Below, piece after piece: positions 18,684 through 27,213 of a DNA stretch of 64,000 nucleotides. The notes under the pieces were generated by a model, which made no database searches, was not told where the DNA came from, and was given only the letters and a program-made list of their open reading frames with translations. Position 1 is the first letter of the stretch, and every line of letters begins with the position of its first letter. The stretch is taken from assembly GCA_944326035.1 (NCBI GenBank), contig CALVCS010000004.1, positions 114,068 to 178,067 of the forward strand, given 5' to 3'. This DNA is from an uncultured Alistipes sp. Its GTDB lineage: Bacteria > Bacteroidota > Bacteroidia > Bacteroidales > Rikenellaceae. Position numbers and translations under genes: made by a program.

Positions 18684-19562
18684 TTAAAAATCGCTTTTTT
18701 GACTCACAACAATCACTCGGCTATTCGGCAGGTCGGGAATATAGAGTTTATTCCCCTGTACATCCATCCGGGCGGGACCGGCCGGAACTTCCGTCATATC
18801 CAACAAGGTAACTTCTCCGTTATCAAAATTATAGTAGCCGATCTGCCCCTCTTCCCAACTGGTAAAATAGAGCTTGCGGCCATCGGCGCTCAGCACCAAT
18901 CCGTCATATTGTCCCTGACGATCGGTCAGCGGAGCCACCTGCGGATTTTGCAAATCGTCGATGCGGTAAATCACATTGGCTTCGGTCGTGACGCCATCGG
19001 GCGGATAAGAGGCGATGTAGGCCGTACGATCCTTAATAAGAATTCCGTTGGCTCCCGGTATGTCGGCGACCCATTGCAACGTATCGGTCGGCACATTCAC
19101 GTTCAAACGATACAATTTTCCGGCATCGGTGACCGTCACATACAGAATACTGTCCATAAACGCCAGGTCATTGACAAAAAGTTCCCCTTCCGGGAAGGAA
19201 ACTACACGGGGTAGGGAGTCCAGGGCATTCAGATCGTAAATCACCAACTTGCCCACATCGGCGATATAGAGATGATGATCCCGGATCCGCATCCCTTTGG
19301 GACCCGAAAGCGTACCGTCGGCCGGGATCAGGGTGCGGGTCGAGTCTGCGGTCACCGCCAAAATATATCCTCGTCCTTCCTGATTCAACGGATTGAGTTC
19401 CTCCGTTCCAAAATTAGCCACCAACAGACGGTCTCCGTCCACCAATACACTTTCACAGTAACGGATACTGTCCGAAAGTACCGTAACACTCAGGTCGTTT
19501 TCAGGTTGCGCGCAACTGACCGTCAAGGCCAGTACTGCCGCCGAGAAAAAGATCTTTTTCAT
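18684..19562 (-). CDS. Beta-propeller lipoprotein (SMP-30/NHL-like)
   Basis: A 292-residue lipoprotein: signal peptide with lipobox TVSC (Cys17). The mature part has about six blade-like repeats of the type GPKGMRIRDHHLYIADVGKL, GANGILIKDRTAYIAS, YDGLVLSADGRKLYFTSW and GPARMDVQGNKLYIPDL. This resembles SMP-30/gluconolactonase and NHL propellers, so a periplasmic binding or lactonase role is possible, but the metal ligands of SMP-30 are not clear. Its stop lies one base beyond the -33 box of the tRNA-Pro promoter and it ends 12 bp... downstream of the HAD gene on the same strand, so the two may be co-transcribed. Confidence 0.75.
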   Translation of the reverse strand: MKKIFFSAAVLALTVSCAQPENDLSVTVLSDSIRYCESVLVDGDRLLVANFGTEELNPLNQEGRGYILAVTADSTRTLIPADGTLSGPKGMRIRDHHLYIADVGKLVIYDLNALDSLPRVVSFPEGELFVNDLAFMDSILYVTVTDAGKLYRLNVNVPTDTLQWVADIPGANGILIKDRTAYIASYPPDGVTTEANVIYRIDDLQNPQVAPLTDRQGQYDGLVLSADGRKLYFTSWEEGQIGYYNFDNGEVTLLDMTEVPAGPARMDVQGNKLYIPDLPNSRVIVVSQKSDF

Positions 19563-19574
19563 GGTCGATAAAAA

Positions 19575-20207
19575 TTAAGGTTTTAATGTATAACGGTCGA
19601 ACAACGACCGGAAATCTTCATGTACCTGCGCTTGATAGGTGTGAAAACCCAAAGAGGCAGCCGTCGCCACATTGGCGGCCGAATCGTCGATCAGCAAGGT
19701 TTCCTCGGGGGAGATGCCTCCATCCCGAGCCATCTGTTCGAAGATGGCCGGATCGGGTTTCACCAATTTCATCTCGTAGGAGAGAAAGACCCGATCGAAA
19801 TAATCCATCAGTGTACCGCCCTGTTTCGTAAAAACAGTCCTTCGCATCCAATCGAACATAATGACGTTCGTATTGCTCAGCATGAACACCTGATACCCCT
19901 GACGACGCAAAGTGCGCAACATATCCAATTTATAATCGGGAATATCCAGCAGAAAACTACACCAGGCTTCATCGATCGAGCGAGGATCGAGCGGATGTCC
20001 GACCTGATCGGACAGATAGCGATACAGATCTTCCGGCTTCCCCGAACCATTTTCCAATGTCAAAAAAACACCGCTTTGTTTATAGGGATTGATCCATCGG
20101 GCAGGCTCCGCCAGCCCCAGTCGCCGAAAGGCTTCGAGGCAGCGCGGCAGATCGTAATCGATCAACACCCCGCCCAGATCAAACACGATCGTACGAATCG
20201 GAATCAT
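19575..20207 (-). CDS. HAD family hydrolase (subfamily IA)
   Basis: A 210-residue haloacid-dehalogenase phosphatase. Motif I is VFDLGGVLIDYD (residues 8-19), motif II is FMLSNTN near 115, the Lys of motif III lies in KLVKPDPAIFEQM, and motif IV is LLIDDSAANV. HAD-IA enzymes remove phosphate from sugar phosphates or nucleotides (YihX-like). The ATG at 20207 is chosen since motif I follows it directly and a TATCTTTG box sits at 20231-20238 on the minus strand; a longer frame would run through that promoter. Confidence 0.9.
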   Translation of the reverse strand: MIPIRTIVFDLGGVLIDYDLPRCLEAFRRLGLAEPARWINPYKQSGVFLTLENGSGKPEDLYRYLSDQVGHPLDPRSIDEAWCSFLLDIPDYKLDMLRTLRRQGYQVFMLSNTNVIMFDWMRRTVFTKQGGTLMDYFDRVFLSYEMKLVKPDPAIFEQMARDGGISPEETLLIDDSAANVATAASLGFHTYQAQVHEDFRSLFDRYTLKP

Positions 20208-20272
20208 CGTTTTCACTGATTGATGAACCACAAAGATAACAAGAATAAAACCAAACTTTGCACTTCGGATCA

Positions 20273-20303
20273 TTTGCTTATTATAGCGCTTTTTCTAACT
20301 TTG
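20273..20303 (+). promoter_or_regulatory. Promoter of the DUF4492-cydAB operon
   Basis: TTTG (20273-20276), 19-bp spacer, TAACTTTG (20296-20303), about 24 bp before the DUF4492 start. It is divergent from the HAD-gene promoter. Confidence 0.75.
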
Positions 20304-20326
20304 AGGTGTCAATTGAGAAAAGGCGC

Positions 20327-20551
20327 ATGAAAGAAAACAATCCGGTGTATCGTGTGTACCGTTTTTATCGGGATGGATTCCGCCAAATGACGGTGGGCCG
20401 AACACTCTGGGTGGTCATTCTGCTCAAATTATTCATTCTGTTCGCCATCCTGAAAGTCTTTTTCTTTCCCGATTTTCTGGGACGTTTCTCCGACGACACC
20501 CAAAAAGGAGCCTACGTCCGCGACCAATTGATCGAACGAAACACCCCTTAA
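20327..20551 (+). CDS. DUF4492 small membrane protein of the cytochrome bd operon
   Basis: A 74-residue protein with YRVYRFYRDGFRQMTVGRTLW, then one transmembrane helix (about 27-47) and a short charged tail. DUF4492 proteins sit directly before cydA in many Bacteroidota and epsilonproteobacteria; a role as a small accessory subunit, like CydX, is an inference from position and size. The ATG at 20327 follows the promoter by 24 bp; a longer open frame to 20258 overlaps the promoter. Confidence 0.85.
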   Translation: MKENNPVYRVYRFYRDGFRQMTVGRTLWVVILLKLFILFAILKVFFFPDFLGRFSDDTQKGAYVRDQLIERNTP

Positions 20552-20647
20552 CTTTTTCAACAGGAATGTCTCGGAGACAAAATTTCGTCGTTACACCCGA
20601 AATCTTCCGCTCCGCCAGTATGGATCGATTACCCTAAATTTTCGCCT

Positions 20648-22225
20648 ATGCTCCTCGCTACAACTGATCTGATGAATGTGGTCGACTGGTCTCGCGCCCA
20701 ATTCGCCATGACAGCCATCTACCACTGGCTGTTCGTACCGCTGACCTTGGGTCTCGGTTTTATCTGCGCCATCATGGAGACCCTCTACTACCGGAGCGGA
20801 GACCCGTTCTGGAAACGAACCGTCAAATTCTGGATGCGCATTTTCGGGATCAATTTCGCCATCGGTGTCGCCACCGGCATCATCCTCGAATTCGAATTCG
20901 GGACCAACTGGTCAAACTATTCCCACTTCGTCGGCGATATTTTCGGCGCCCCGCTGGCCATCGAAGGGATCATGGCCTTTTTCATGGAAAGTACGTTTAT
21001 CGCCATCATGTTCTTCGGATGGAATAAAGTGTCCAAAGGTTTTCACCTGGCCTCCACCTGGCTGACGGCCATCGGCGCCAACCTCTCGGCGCTGTGGATT
21101 CTGGTCGCCAACGCCTGGATGCAATATCCGGTGGGCATGACCTTCAACCCCGAAACCGCCCGTAACGAGATGACCTCTTTCTGGGAGGTGCTCTTCTCGC
21201 CGGTGGCGATGAATAAGTTCTTCCATACGGTGACCTCCGGCTATGTTTTGGCCGCCATTGTGGTCATCGGGATCAGTGCCTGGTTCCTGCTCAAGAAACG
21301 CGAAGAACGCATGGCCCAGAAGAGTATGGTGGTAGCGTCGGTGTTCGGCGGGGTGAGTCTGTTGCTGTTGTTATGGACCGGCGACGGATCGGCCAAGATC
21401 ATTGCGAAGGTGCAGCCCATGAAGTTAGCCTCGATGGAGGCTCTCTACGACGGGAAAACCGGCGCCGGACTGTCGGTCATCGGCGTTCTGAAGTCCGAGC
21501 CCCAACGCACCCAGGAAAATGACATTTTCCATTTCAATCTCGAAGTCCCGAAAATGCTTTCGTGGCTGAGTTTCGGTGACGGCAATGCGTATGTCCCCGG
21601 GATTAACGACCTGCTCAACGGAAATCCCGATCAGGGAATTCTCTCTACGGAAGAGAAGATGCGTCGCGGACGGATCGCCATTGAAACCCTGGCCGAATAC
21701 CGGGATGCCCGACAATCGGGCGACTCCACCCGCATGGCTTCGACCCTGCTGAAATTTAACCCTGAAACCCCGGAAGGGCAAGCCTTTTTGAACGACTATT
21801 TTAAATATTTCGGTTATGGCTATTTCTCCTCTCCAACGGAGGTGGTTCCCCCTGTGCCGTTGATCTTCTATTCATTCCGCGTGATGGTGGGGTTGGGGGT
21901 CTACTTCCTGTTGCTCTTCATCCTGGTTCTCTACCTGGCCAAAAAACAAAAACTGGGTACCTATCCCTGGCTGAACCGGGTAATGCTGTGGTCGATTCCG
22001 CTGGCCTACCTGTGCAGTGTTTCGGGCTGGATCGTAGCCGAATTCGGACGCCAACCCTGGACCATCCAAGACCTGCTACCTACCGTAGCCGCCGTCTCCC
22101 GCGTGGATTCGACCTCGGTGATGGTGACTTTCTTCATTTTCGTCGCGCTGTTCACCACCTTGCTGATCGCCGAACTGAAAATCATGACCAAACAGATCCA
22201 AATCGGCCCCCACGACGAACAATAA
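20648..22225 (+). CDS. cydA: Cytochrome bd ubiquinol oxidase subunit I
   Basis: A 525-residue polytopic membrane protein holding the haems b558, b595 and d. Visible ligands: His26 (YHWLFVPLTLG), Glu107 region (APLAIEGIMAFFMESTF), His193 (KFFHTVTSGYV) and the Met in SFRVMVGLG. The GTNWSNYSHFVGDIFG segment is the conserved helix 3 region. The enzyme reduces O2 to water with quinol at high affinity, letting strict anaerobes survive and use traces of oxygen. The Q-loop region is present, of the longer Bacteroidetes type. cydB follows after 30 bp. Confidence 0.96.
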   Translation: MLLATTDLMNVVDWSRAQFAMTAIYHWLFVPLTLGLGFICAIMETLYYRSGDPFWKRTVKFWMRIFGINFAIGVATGIILEFEFGTNWSNYSHFVGDIFGAPLAIEGIMAFFMESTFIAIMFFGWNKVSKGFHLASTWLTAIGANLSALWILVANAWMQYPVGMTFNPETARNEMTSFWEVLFSPVAMNKFFHTVTSGYVLAAIVVIGISAWFLLKKREERMAQKSMVVASVFGGVSLLLLLWTGDGSAKIIAKVQPMKLASMEALYDGKTGAGLSVIGVLKSEPQRTQENDIFHFNLEVPKMLSWLSFGDGNAYVPGINDLLNGNPDQGILSTEEKMRRGRIAIETLAEYRDARQSGDSTRMASTLLKFNPETPEGQAFLNDYFKYFGYGYFSSPTEVVPPVPLIFYSFRVMVGLGVYFLLLFILVLYLAKKQKLGTYPWLNRVMLWSIPLAYLCSVSGWIVAEFGRQPWTIQDLLPTVAAVSRVDSTSVMVTFFIFVALFTTLLIAELKIMTKQIQIGPHDEQ

Positions 22226-22255
22226 CGCTTATTCCTACCCAAAAACGACAATACG

Positions 22256-23404
22256 ATGGATACTTACATGATATTACAACATTACTGGTGGCTGATCATC
22301 AGCCTGCTGGGTGCCCTGTTGGTTTTTCTGCTCTTTGTACAAGGCGGCCAGGGACTGCTCTATACCATCGGACGCACCGAAGCTCAACGCAATATGATCG
22401 TCAATAGCCTCGGTCGGAAATGGGAGTTCACCTTCACCACGCTGGTCACCTTCGGAGGCGCCTTTTTCGCTTCGTTCCCGCTGTTTTACAGCACCAGTTT
22501 CGGCGGTGCTTTCTATGTCTGGATGTTGATCCTACTGGTCTTCGTCATCCAGGCCGTGGCGTACGAATTCCGACGCAAACCCCACAACTTTTTAGGCGAA
22601 AAGACCTATAACGCCTTTCTGATCGTCAATGGGGTAGCCGGAACCTTTCTGTTAGGGGCCGCCGTAGCCACCCTGTTCACCGGAGCCCCCTTCACCGTGG
22701 ACCGCATGAACCTGACCCACTATGACGGTTGGAGTACCATCTCCCAATGGTCCACCCCTTGGCGAGGCCTCGATGCCCTGACCGATTACCGCAATTGGGC
22801 GCTCGGATTCAGTCTGTTATTCCTATCCCGGGTGCTAGGTCTCGAATACTTCTTAAATAATATCGACGACGCGGAAATCACTGCCCGTTCACGGCGACAT
22901 CTGTGGTACAATGCTATCCCCTTCGTAATCTGTTTTTTGGTTTTCGTGATCAGCCTGCTCTGCTCGCCGGGCTATGCGGTCGATCAGAATACGGGCATCA
23001 TATCGATCGAAAACTATAAATACCTGCACAATTTTATCGCGCTGCCTCTGGTAGCCATTCTCTTTCTGTTAGGGGTGGTATCGGTATTATGGAGCATCTG
23101 GATCGGAGCGCGCCACGGATCACGTCGCGCCATCTGGTTCGGCGGAGCCGGAACCGTCGCTGCCGTTCTGGCCCTGTTATTAACCGCAGGCTATAACGAC
23201 ACCGCTTACTATCCGTCGTTGACCGACCTGCAAAGCTCTCTGACCATCTACAACAGCTCATCCAGCGAATTTACCCTCCGAGTCATGAGCTTCGTGTCGA
23301 TCCTCATTCCCTTTGTCGTAGCCTATATCTGGTACGCTTGGCGAGCCATGAATCGCAAACGCATCACCCCCTCGGAAATGGAACAGGAAGACCACCTCTA
23401 TTGA
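22256..23404 (+). CDS. cydB: Cytochrome bd ubiquinol oxidase subunit II
   Basis: A 382-residue membrane protein with eight or nine hydrophobic helices. The start MDTYMILQHYWWLIISLLGALLVF, QGGQGLLYTIGRTEAQRNMIVNSLG and WEFTFTTLVTFGGAFFASFPLFY match CydB. It completes the oxidase with CydA. No cydCD transporter genes follow. Confidence 0.95.
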   Translation: MDTYMILQHYWWLIISLLGALLVFLLFVQGGQGLLYTIGRTEAQRNMIVNSLGRKWEFTFTTLVTFGGAFFASFPLFYSTSFGGAFYVWMLILLVFVIQAVAYEFRRKPHNFLGEKTYNAFLIVNGVAGTFLLGAAVATLFTGAPFTVDRMNLTHYDGWSTISQWSTPWRGLDALTDYRNWALGFSLLFLSRVLGLEYFLNNIDDAEITARSRRHLWYNAIPFVICFLVFVISLLCSPGYAVDQNTGIISIENYKYLHNFIALPLVAILFLLGVVSVLWSIWIGARHGSRRAIWFGGAGTVAAVLALLLTAGYNDTAYYPSLTDLQSSLTIYNSSSSEFTLRVMSFVSILIPFVVAYIWYAWRAMNRKRITPSEMEQEDHLY

Positions 23405-23421
23405 TTTCTCGCTGAACCTAT

Positions 23422-23462
23422 AGCTTGGCGAACTGTCTTCACGGACGTCGCCAAGCTTTTTT
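23422..23462 (+). terminator. Intrinsic terminator after cydB
   Basis: AGCTTGGCGA / TCGCCAAGCT stem with a 16-base loop and T6, 18 bp past the cydB stop. Confidence 0.85.
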
Positions 23463-23486
23463 ACTACTAACCTAAAAACTCTACAC

Positions 23487-26003
23487 ATGAAAAGAAATCT
23501 GATTGTCAGCATCCTGCTGACAGGATTAACCCTGACTCTTTCGGCTCGCGCTTCAGAATCATCTACCCCGGTGGAGGCTCATTATTCCGTCGTCAAAGCC
23601 GTTCCGGAAGATCCTTATCATATACAAGTCAATATCCATCTCCAAAATAAAACCGCTCAAAATCGACAAGGAACCCTCCAACTCGCCATCTACCAGCCAA
23701 GCGGTATTTTACTAAAAGATACCACATTCCAGGTCGAACTTTCCGACCATTCCACGGAGATATACCCTTGTCCGGTCTCTTTGCCTCTGTACGGAAGCTA
23801 TCGCGTCCACTACCAGTATCACGATGCGCACAACCTCTGTCTCGATGATACCTTCGATTGGTTGACGGAACCGGTTAATTTCTTTTATGCATTCGGCACC
23901 CCCCATCGCATGACAGTCGCCCAACCCGACCACAGCAGCAAAACCCTGATGGATGTCACCGACAGTTCGCTCACCCTCTCCTGGACCTACGAAGACCTGA
24001 ACTATTATCCCTATTCTTCCTTCCGGGAGATCAAAGCCGATTGGCACATCACCCTGCAACCCCAACTCGATGGGAAGGCCTTTCCCTCCTCCTCCTGGAG
24101 CCGCGCCAAAGGGTATCTGCCATTGATGGAAAACCGATACGAATCCCCCGAAGTCACGCTGTTATTGGAAGCGGTCGGGGCCGAAGAAGCCGGCATCGTC
24201 CAGATCACGCTCACCAACCATAGTGACCAACCTCATCACGTTCGCCTGCCATGGATCTGCCCGGGTAATCTGAAAGGCCACAATCCGGGCTGGGTGGACG
24301 AAACTCAACCGACCGACCACCTACTGGCCGGCTGGAATGCTCCTGCAGATCAAGTGTTAATTCTGGGGGTAGGGGCGGATGATTACCCGCTCGATCCGGA
24401 AATGGTAACCCAACTGAATATGGACTGGCAATTGTCTCCCCATGCAACCCGTATCGGCTATCTCATTCGTCCCTATGACAAATTTGCACGCGATTTGACT
24501 CAGTTACGTCAGACAGATTGGCAGCATCGTTTCGAAGCTGGACAAAATACCTGGGAAACGTTATTAAACAAAGCGGGTCGTATCTGTCTACCCGACAGTG
24601 GGGTCATCAAAGCCTATTATGCCGCCTTAGCCGATATTTTCATTATGCGAGAACCGGTGGGTCGCGGATACATTGCGACGGTTCCCGGGACCAATGGCTA
24701 TCGTTCCGGCCCCAACGCCTTCGAATCGGCCATCGCCACCGTCGCCTTGGCACAGGCCGGTCTGGATCAGGAAGCCGAAATCGGTTATCGGGTCAACTGG
24801 GATCTGCAAACGGACGAAGGAGATTGGACCGAACCCGGCGGTTGGGGGCACTGGATGTGGGCTGGAACGGGTTATAAGGCATGGGCCGCTACCGAATATT
24901 TTCAACAGACACGTGATACAGCTTTCCTCAAAAAACGGTATCCTCAGATGCTGGCCGCCTCGCGCTGGCAACATCGTATGCGCCAACGGACGAAAAAAAG
25001 TAATCCGGACGGTAGCCGACCGCTTACTTATGGCTTGATGCCACAGGGAATGGGCGATGGGGGCCTGAAAAACGATGGCAGCTATTACGGCATCTACTAT
25101 ACCCACAACATCTGGCCGGTCTATGCCGACTCGTTAGCCTATCGGGCCGCCCTGATCTTAGGCCGACAGGAAGAAGCTCGTGAACTTAAAGCCATCTATG
25201 AAGAAGCCCGTCAAGATCTGCTACGCGCCATGCGAGATGGGGCGGTCGTGAACCCGGACGGGACGCGCTGGCTCTCCGCCGTTCCTGGGAAAGCCACCAG
25301 TAGCAGTTGTTGGGGATTGCTGGCTCCGGTCCACACCACTGGGCTACTCCCGGCCGACGACGAATTGATGTTACACACCCTGGCTCGAGCCGAAAAACAG
25401 TTGAGCCCAGGCGGTTTGCCCATTCATACCGGATGGATGGCCGATGGTATGTGGGTGGCCATGGCCTTAAATGATTTCGCACAAGTCCACCTGATGCGCG
25501 ACGAATCCGATCAAGCGGTTGCCTATCTGTATGCCACGCTCAATCACGGGACTCCTTTCTACTCCTGGTGTGAGGAACGAGGTCAATTCCCCGGTACCCA
25601 CCAGATGTCCGGCGACCTGCAACATTTGTGGACGCCGATTGCCGTGGCTCGTTATGTACGAGACATGTTGGTCATGGAGCAGGAGGATACCCTCCATTTG
25701 GCTCGAGGCATTGCGCGCGGTTGGTTGGCCAGCGGCCAACCCATTGGCGTTGAAAAAATGTCGACGCATTTCGGAGACCTTTCCTATCACATGCACTACG
25801 ATACGCAGCGATCCCGTTTAGTCGGTACCCTTACCGTTCCCTCGTCTGCGACGCTCGGGGAGATTCGGTTACATACCTTGTTGCCCAAAGGATGGAAACT
25901 AACCCACACCTCCTCCGGGCAACTATTGCCCGATGGATCGGGAATCCGATTCTCCGCTCCCGCCGGGATCATCCATTTCGAAGCCCGTGTCAAACGACGC
26001 TAA
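23487..26003 (+). CDS. Large secreted six-hairpin glycosidase-like protein
   Basis: An 838-residue protein with a signal peptide (to SARAS). An N-terminal beta-sandwich half (about 25-345) is followed by an alpha/alpha-barrel-like half (about 350-760) and a short beta C-terminus. The barrel half contains ESAIATVALAQAGLDQEAEIGYR, the acidic, aromatic stretch GDWTEPGGWGHWMWAGTGYK, RYPQMLAASRWQ and GDLQHLWTPIAVARYVRDML, as in six-hairpin glycosidases. I cannot assign a GH family; candidates are the GH63/78/95/127-like superfamily. The likely role is glycan cleavage in the periplasm. It stands alone between two terminators. Confidence 0.7.
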   Translation: MKRNLIVSILLTGLTLTLSARASESSTPVEAHYSVVKAVPEDPYHIQVNIHLQNKTAQNRQGTLQLAIYQPSGILLKDTTFQVELSDHSTEIYPCPVSLPLYGSYRVHYQYHDAHNLCLDDTFDWLTEPVNFFYAFGTPHRMTVAQPDHSSKTLMDVTDSSLTLSWTYEDLNYYPYSSFREIKADWHITLQPQLDGKAFPSSSWSRAKGYLPLMENRYESPEVTLLLEAVGAEEAGIVQITLTNHSDQPHHVRLPWICPGNLKGHNPGWVDETQPTDHLLAGWNAPADQVLILGVGADDYPLDPEMVTQLNMDWQLSPHATRIGYLIRPYDKFARDLTQLRQTDWQHRFEAGQNTWETLLNKAGRICLPDSGVIKAYYAALADIFIMREPVGRGYIATVPGTNGYRSGPNAFESAIATVALAQAGLDQEAEIGYRVNWDLQTDEGDWTEPGGWGHWMWAGTGYKAWAATEYFQQTRDTAFLKKRYPQMLAASRWQHRMRQRTKKSNPDGSRPLTYGLMPQGMGDGGLKNDGSYYGIYYTHNIWPVYADSLAYRAALILGRQEEARELKAIYEEARQDLLRAMRDGAVVNPDGTRWLSAVPGKATSSSCWGLLAPVHTTGLLPADDELMLHTLARAEKQLSPGGLPIHTGWMADGMWVAMALNDFAQVHLMRDESDQAVAYLYATLNHGTPFYSWCEERGQFPGTHQMSGDLQHLWTPIAVARYVRDMLVMEQEDTLHLARGIARGWLASGQPIGVEKMSTHFGDLSYHMHYDTQRSRLVGTLTVPSSATLGEIRLHTLLPKGWKLTHTSSGQLLPDGSGIRFSAPAGIIHFEARVKRR

Positions 26004-26016
26004 CCTTCAGCGGTAG

Positions 26017-26058
26017 ACACAAAAAAAGCGGCAGATTCTTCTGCCGCTTTTTTTGTGT
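26017..26058. terminator. Bidirectional terminator between the glycosidase-like gene and hsp20
   Basis: ACAC-A7-GCGGCAG stem with CTGCCGC-T8-GTGT; serves two convergent genes. Confidence 0.88.
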
Positions 26059-26069
26059 GTTGAATGATG

Positions 26070-26501
26070 TTATTTAATATTGATCATTCGTTCTTTAGGC
26101 GTTTGTTGAACCGGATCGGTTTTCGGAATCGAGATATTCAATACCCCATTTTCCATCGTAGCTTCGATTTTTTCGCGTTCTACATTTTCAGGCAACAGCA
26201 TCGTCTGACGGAAGTGAGAATAGGAGAATTCCTGACGCAGGTATTTGCCTTTTTCCTGATCGTCTTTCTTTTCTTCCTTCTTTTCCATGCTGATAACCAG
26301 CTGATTTTCGTCATTTACTTTGATCGAAAAATCATCTTTGGAGAGCCCAGGAGCGGCTACTTCCACTTCATAGGATTTGTCCGTTTCACGGATATTGATT
26401 GCAGGGGTTCCGGTGTGGAAATGTTCCATCCATTCATTGCCCCAAAAATCGTTGAATAAGCTGCTCGGTAACCAATTCTGACTTTTTCTCATCGGTAACA
26501 T
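26070..26501 (-). CDS. Small heat-shock protein, Hsp20/alpha-crystallin family
   Basis: A 143-residue chaperone that holds unfolding proteins. The alpha-crystallin domain runs about 40-130: INIRETDKSYEVEVAAPGLSKDDFSIKV, LRQEFSYSHFRQTMLLPENV, and A-x-x-x-NGVLNISIPK (here MENGVLNISIPK). The C-terminal motif is PKTDPVQQ... followed by ERMINIK. It has an unusually strong Shine-Dalgarno for this genome: AAGGAGG at 26510-26516 on the minus strand, eight bases from the ATG. Confidence 0.95.
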   Translation of the reverse strand: MLPMRKSQNWLPSSLFNDFWGNEWMEHFHTGTPAINIRETDKSYEVEVAAPGLSKDDFSIKVNDENQLVISMEKKEEKKDDQEKGKYLRQEFSYSHFRQTMLLPENVEREKIEATMENGVLNISIPKTDPVQQTPKERMINIK

Positions 26502-26509
26502 AATCTTGT

Positions 26510-26516
26510 CCTCCTT
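26510..26516 (-). promoter_or_regulatory. Strong ribosome binding site of the hsp20 gene
   Basis: AAGGAGG, complementary to the 16S 3' end, placed eight bases before the start. Most genes in this window have no such site, so this one fixes the start and suggests high or stress-driven translation. Confidence 0.75.
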
Positions 26517-26642
26517 AGTTTTAATTTATAATTTAATTTTGACCTATCAATTTTCAAAATACGTGCCAAACCCCTAAGTGGACATTTTGACAGAAAAAAG
26601 GCCGACTCCCTGAAAAGTCGGCACTTTTTGTCATAGATTTTC

Positions 26643-27164
26643 TTACCGTTCCCTTTGTCGAAATTTCACATAATTGATCAATTCCGACAGGCCATACACC
26701 AAACTGGTAATTCCCAAGAGCATAAAAGCCGTAGAAGCCACCGTAAACGGATTGAACAACACCACCAATCCGGCCACCAAGACCAAAATCGGTACAATGT
26801 AGAACCCGAAGGAGACCTCCGTCCATTTCCGCGCCGAACCCAACGCCACGATCTGCGTAATCCCGGCCAACATCAACATCAGCCCCAGCAGATACATCAA
26901 TACATGGACAAAAAAGCTCGGCATGACAATCAACACCAACCCGAACAGCACACTTCCAGCTCCATCCAACGGGAAGCGCGAGGAGGGATAAAGTCTTTTG
27001 TCCCGGGCGAAATAGGAAGCCAACGAGATCAGACCGGCAATCAAAAAGAGAATGCCAATGGTCACAACCATGTAACGTAACGCACTATCGGGCCAGATGA
27101 TCAGGACCAACCCCAACACCCAGGCGAACACGATGCGTAAAATCCGATTATTCATACTTTTCAT
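26643..27164 (-). CDS. DUF308 (HdeD-like) membrane protein
   Basis: A 173-residue protein with six hydrophobic helices in two repeats of three, the layout of HdeD/DUF308 proteins: VFAWVLGLVLIIWPDSALRYMVVTIGILFLIAGLISL, and SVLFGLVLIVMPSFFVHVLMYLLGLMLMLAGITQI. HdeD takes part in acid resistance of E. coli; here function is unknown. Start: ATG at 27164 or, nine bases later, 27155, which has better spacing to AAAGG. It lies upstream of hsp20 on the same strand, separated by about 140 bp. Confidence 0.85.
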   Translation of the reverse strand: MKSMNNRILRIVFAWVLGLVLIIWPDSALRYMVVTIGILFLIAGLISLASYFARDKRLYPSSRFPLDGAGSVLFGLVLIVMPSFFVHVLMYLLGLMLMLAGITQIVALGSARKWTEVSFGFYIVPILVLVAGLVVLFNPFTVASTAFMLLGITSLVYGLSELINYVKFRQRER

Positions 27165-27213
27165 AACCTTTGGTTTAAACACTTACCTCATAGTTTGCAC
27201 GCTTAGTTTCACC

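Noticed and set aside
19861..19870. ACGTTCGT sequence resembling a Bacteroides invertase site
   Set aside because: Only a partial match within a conserved HAD-phosphatase gene and with no inverted partner; likely chance.
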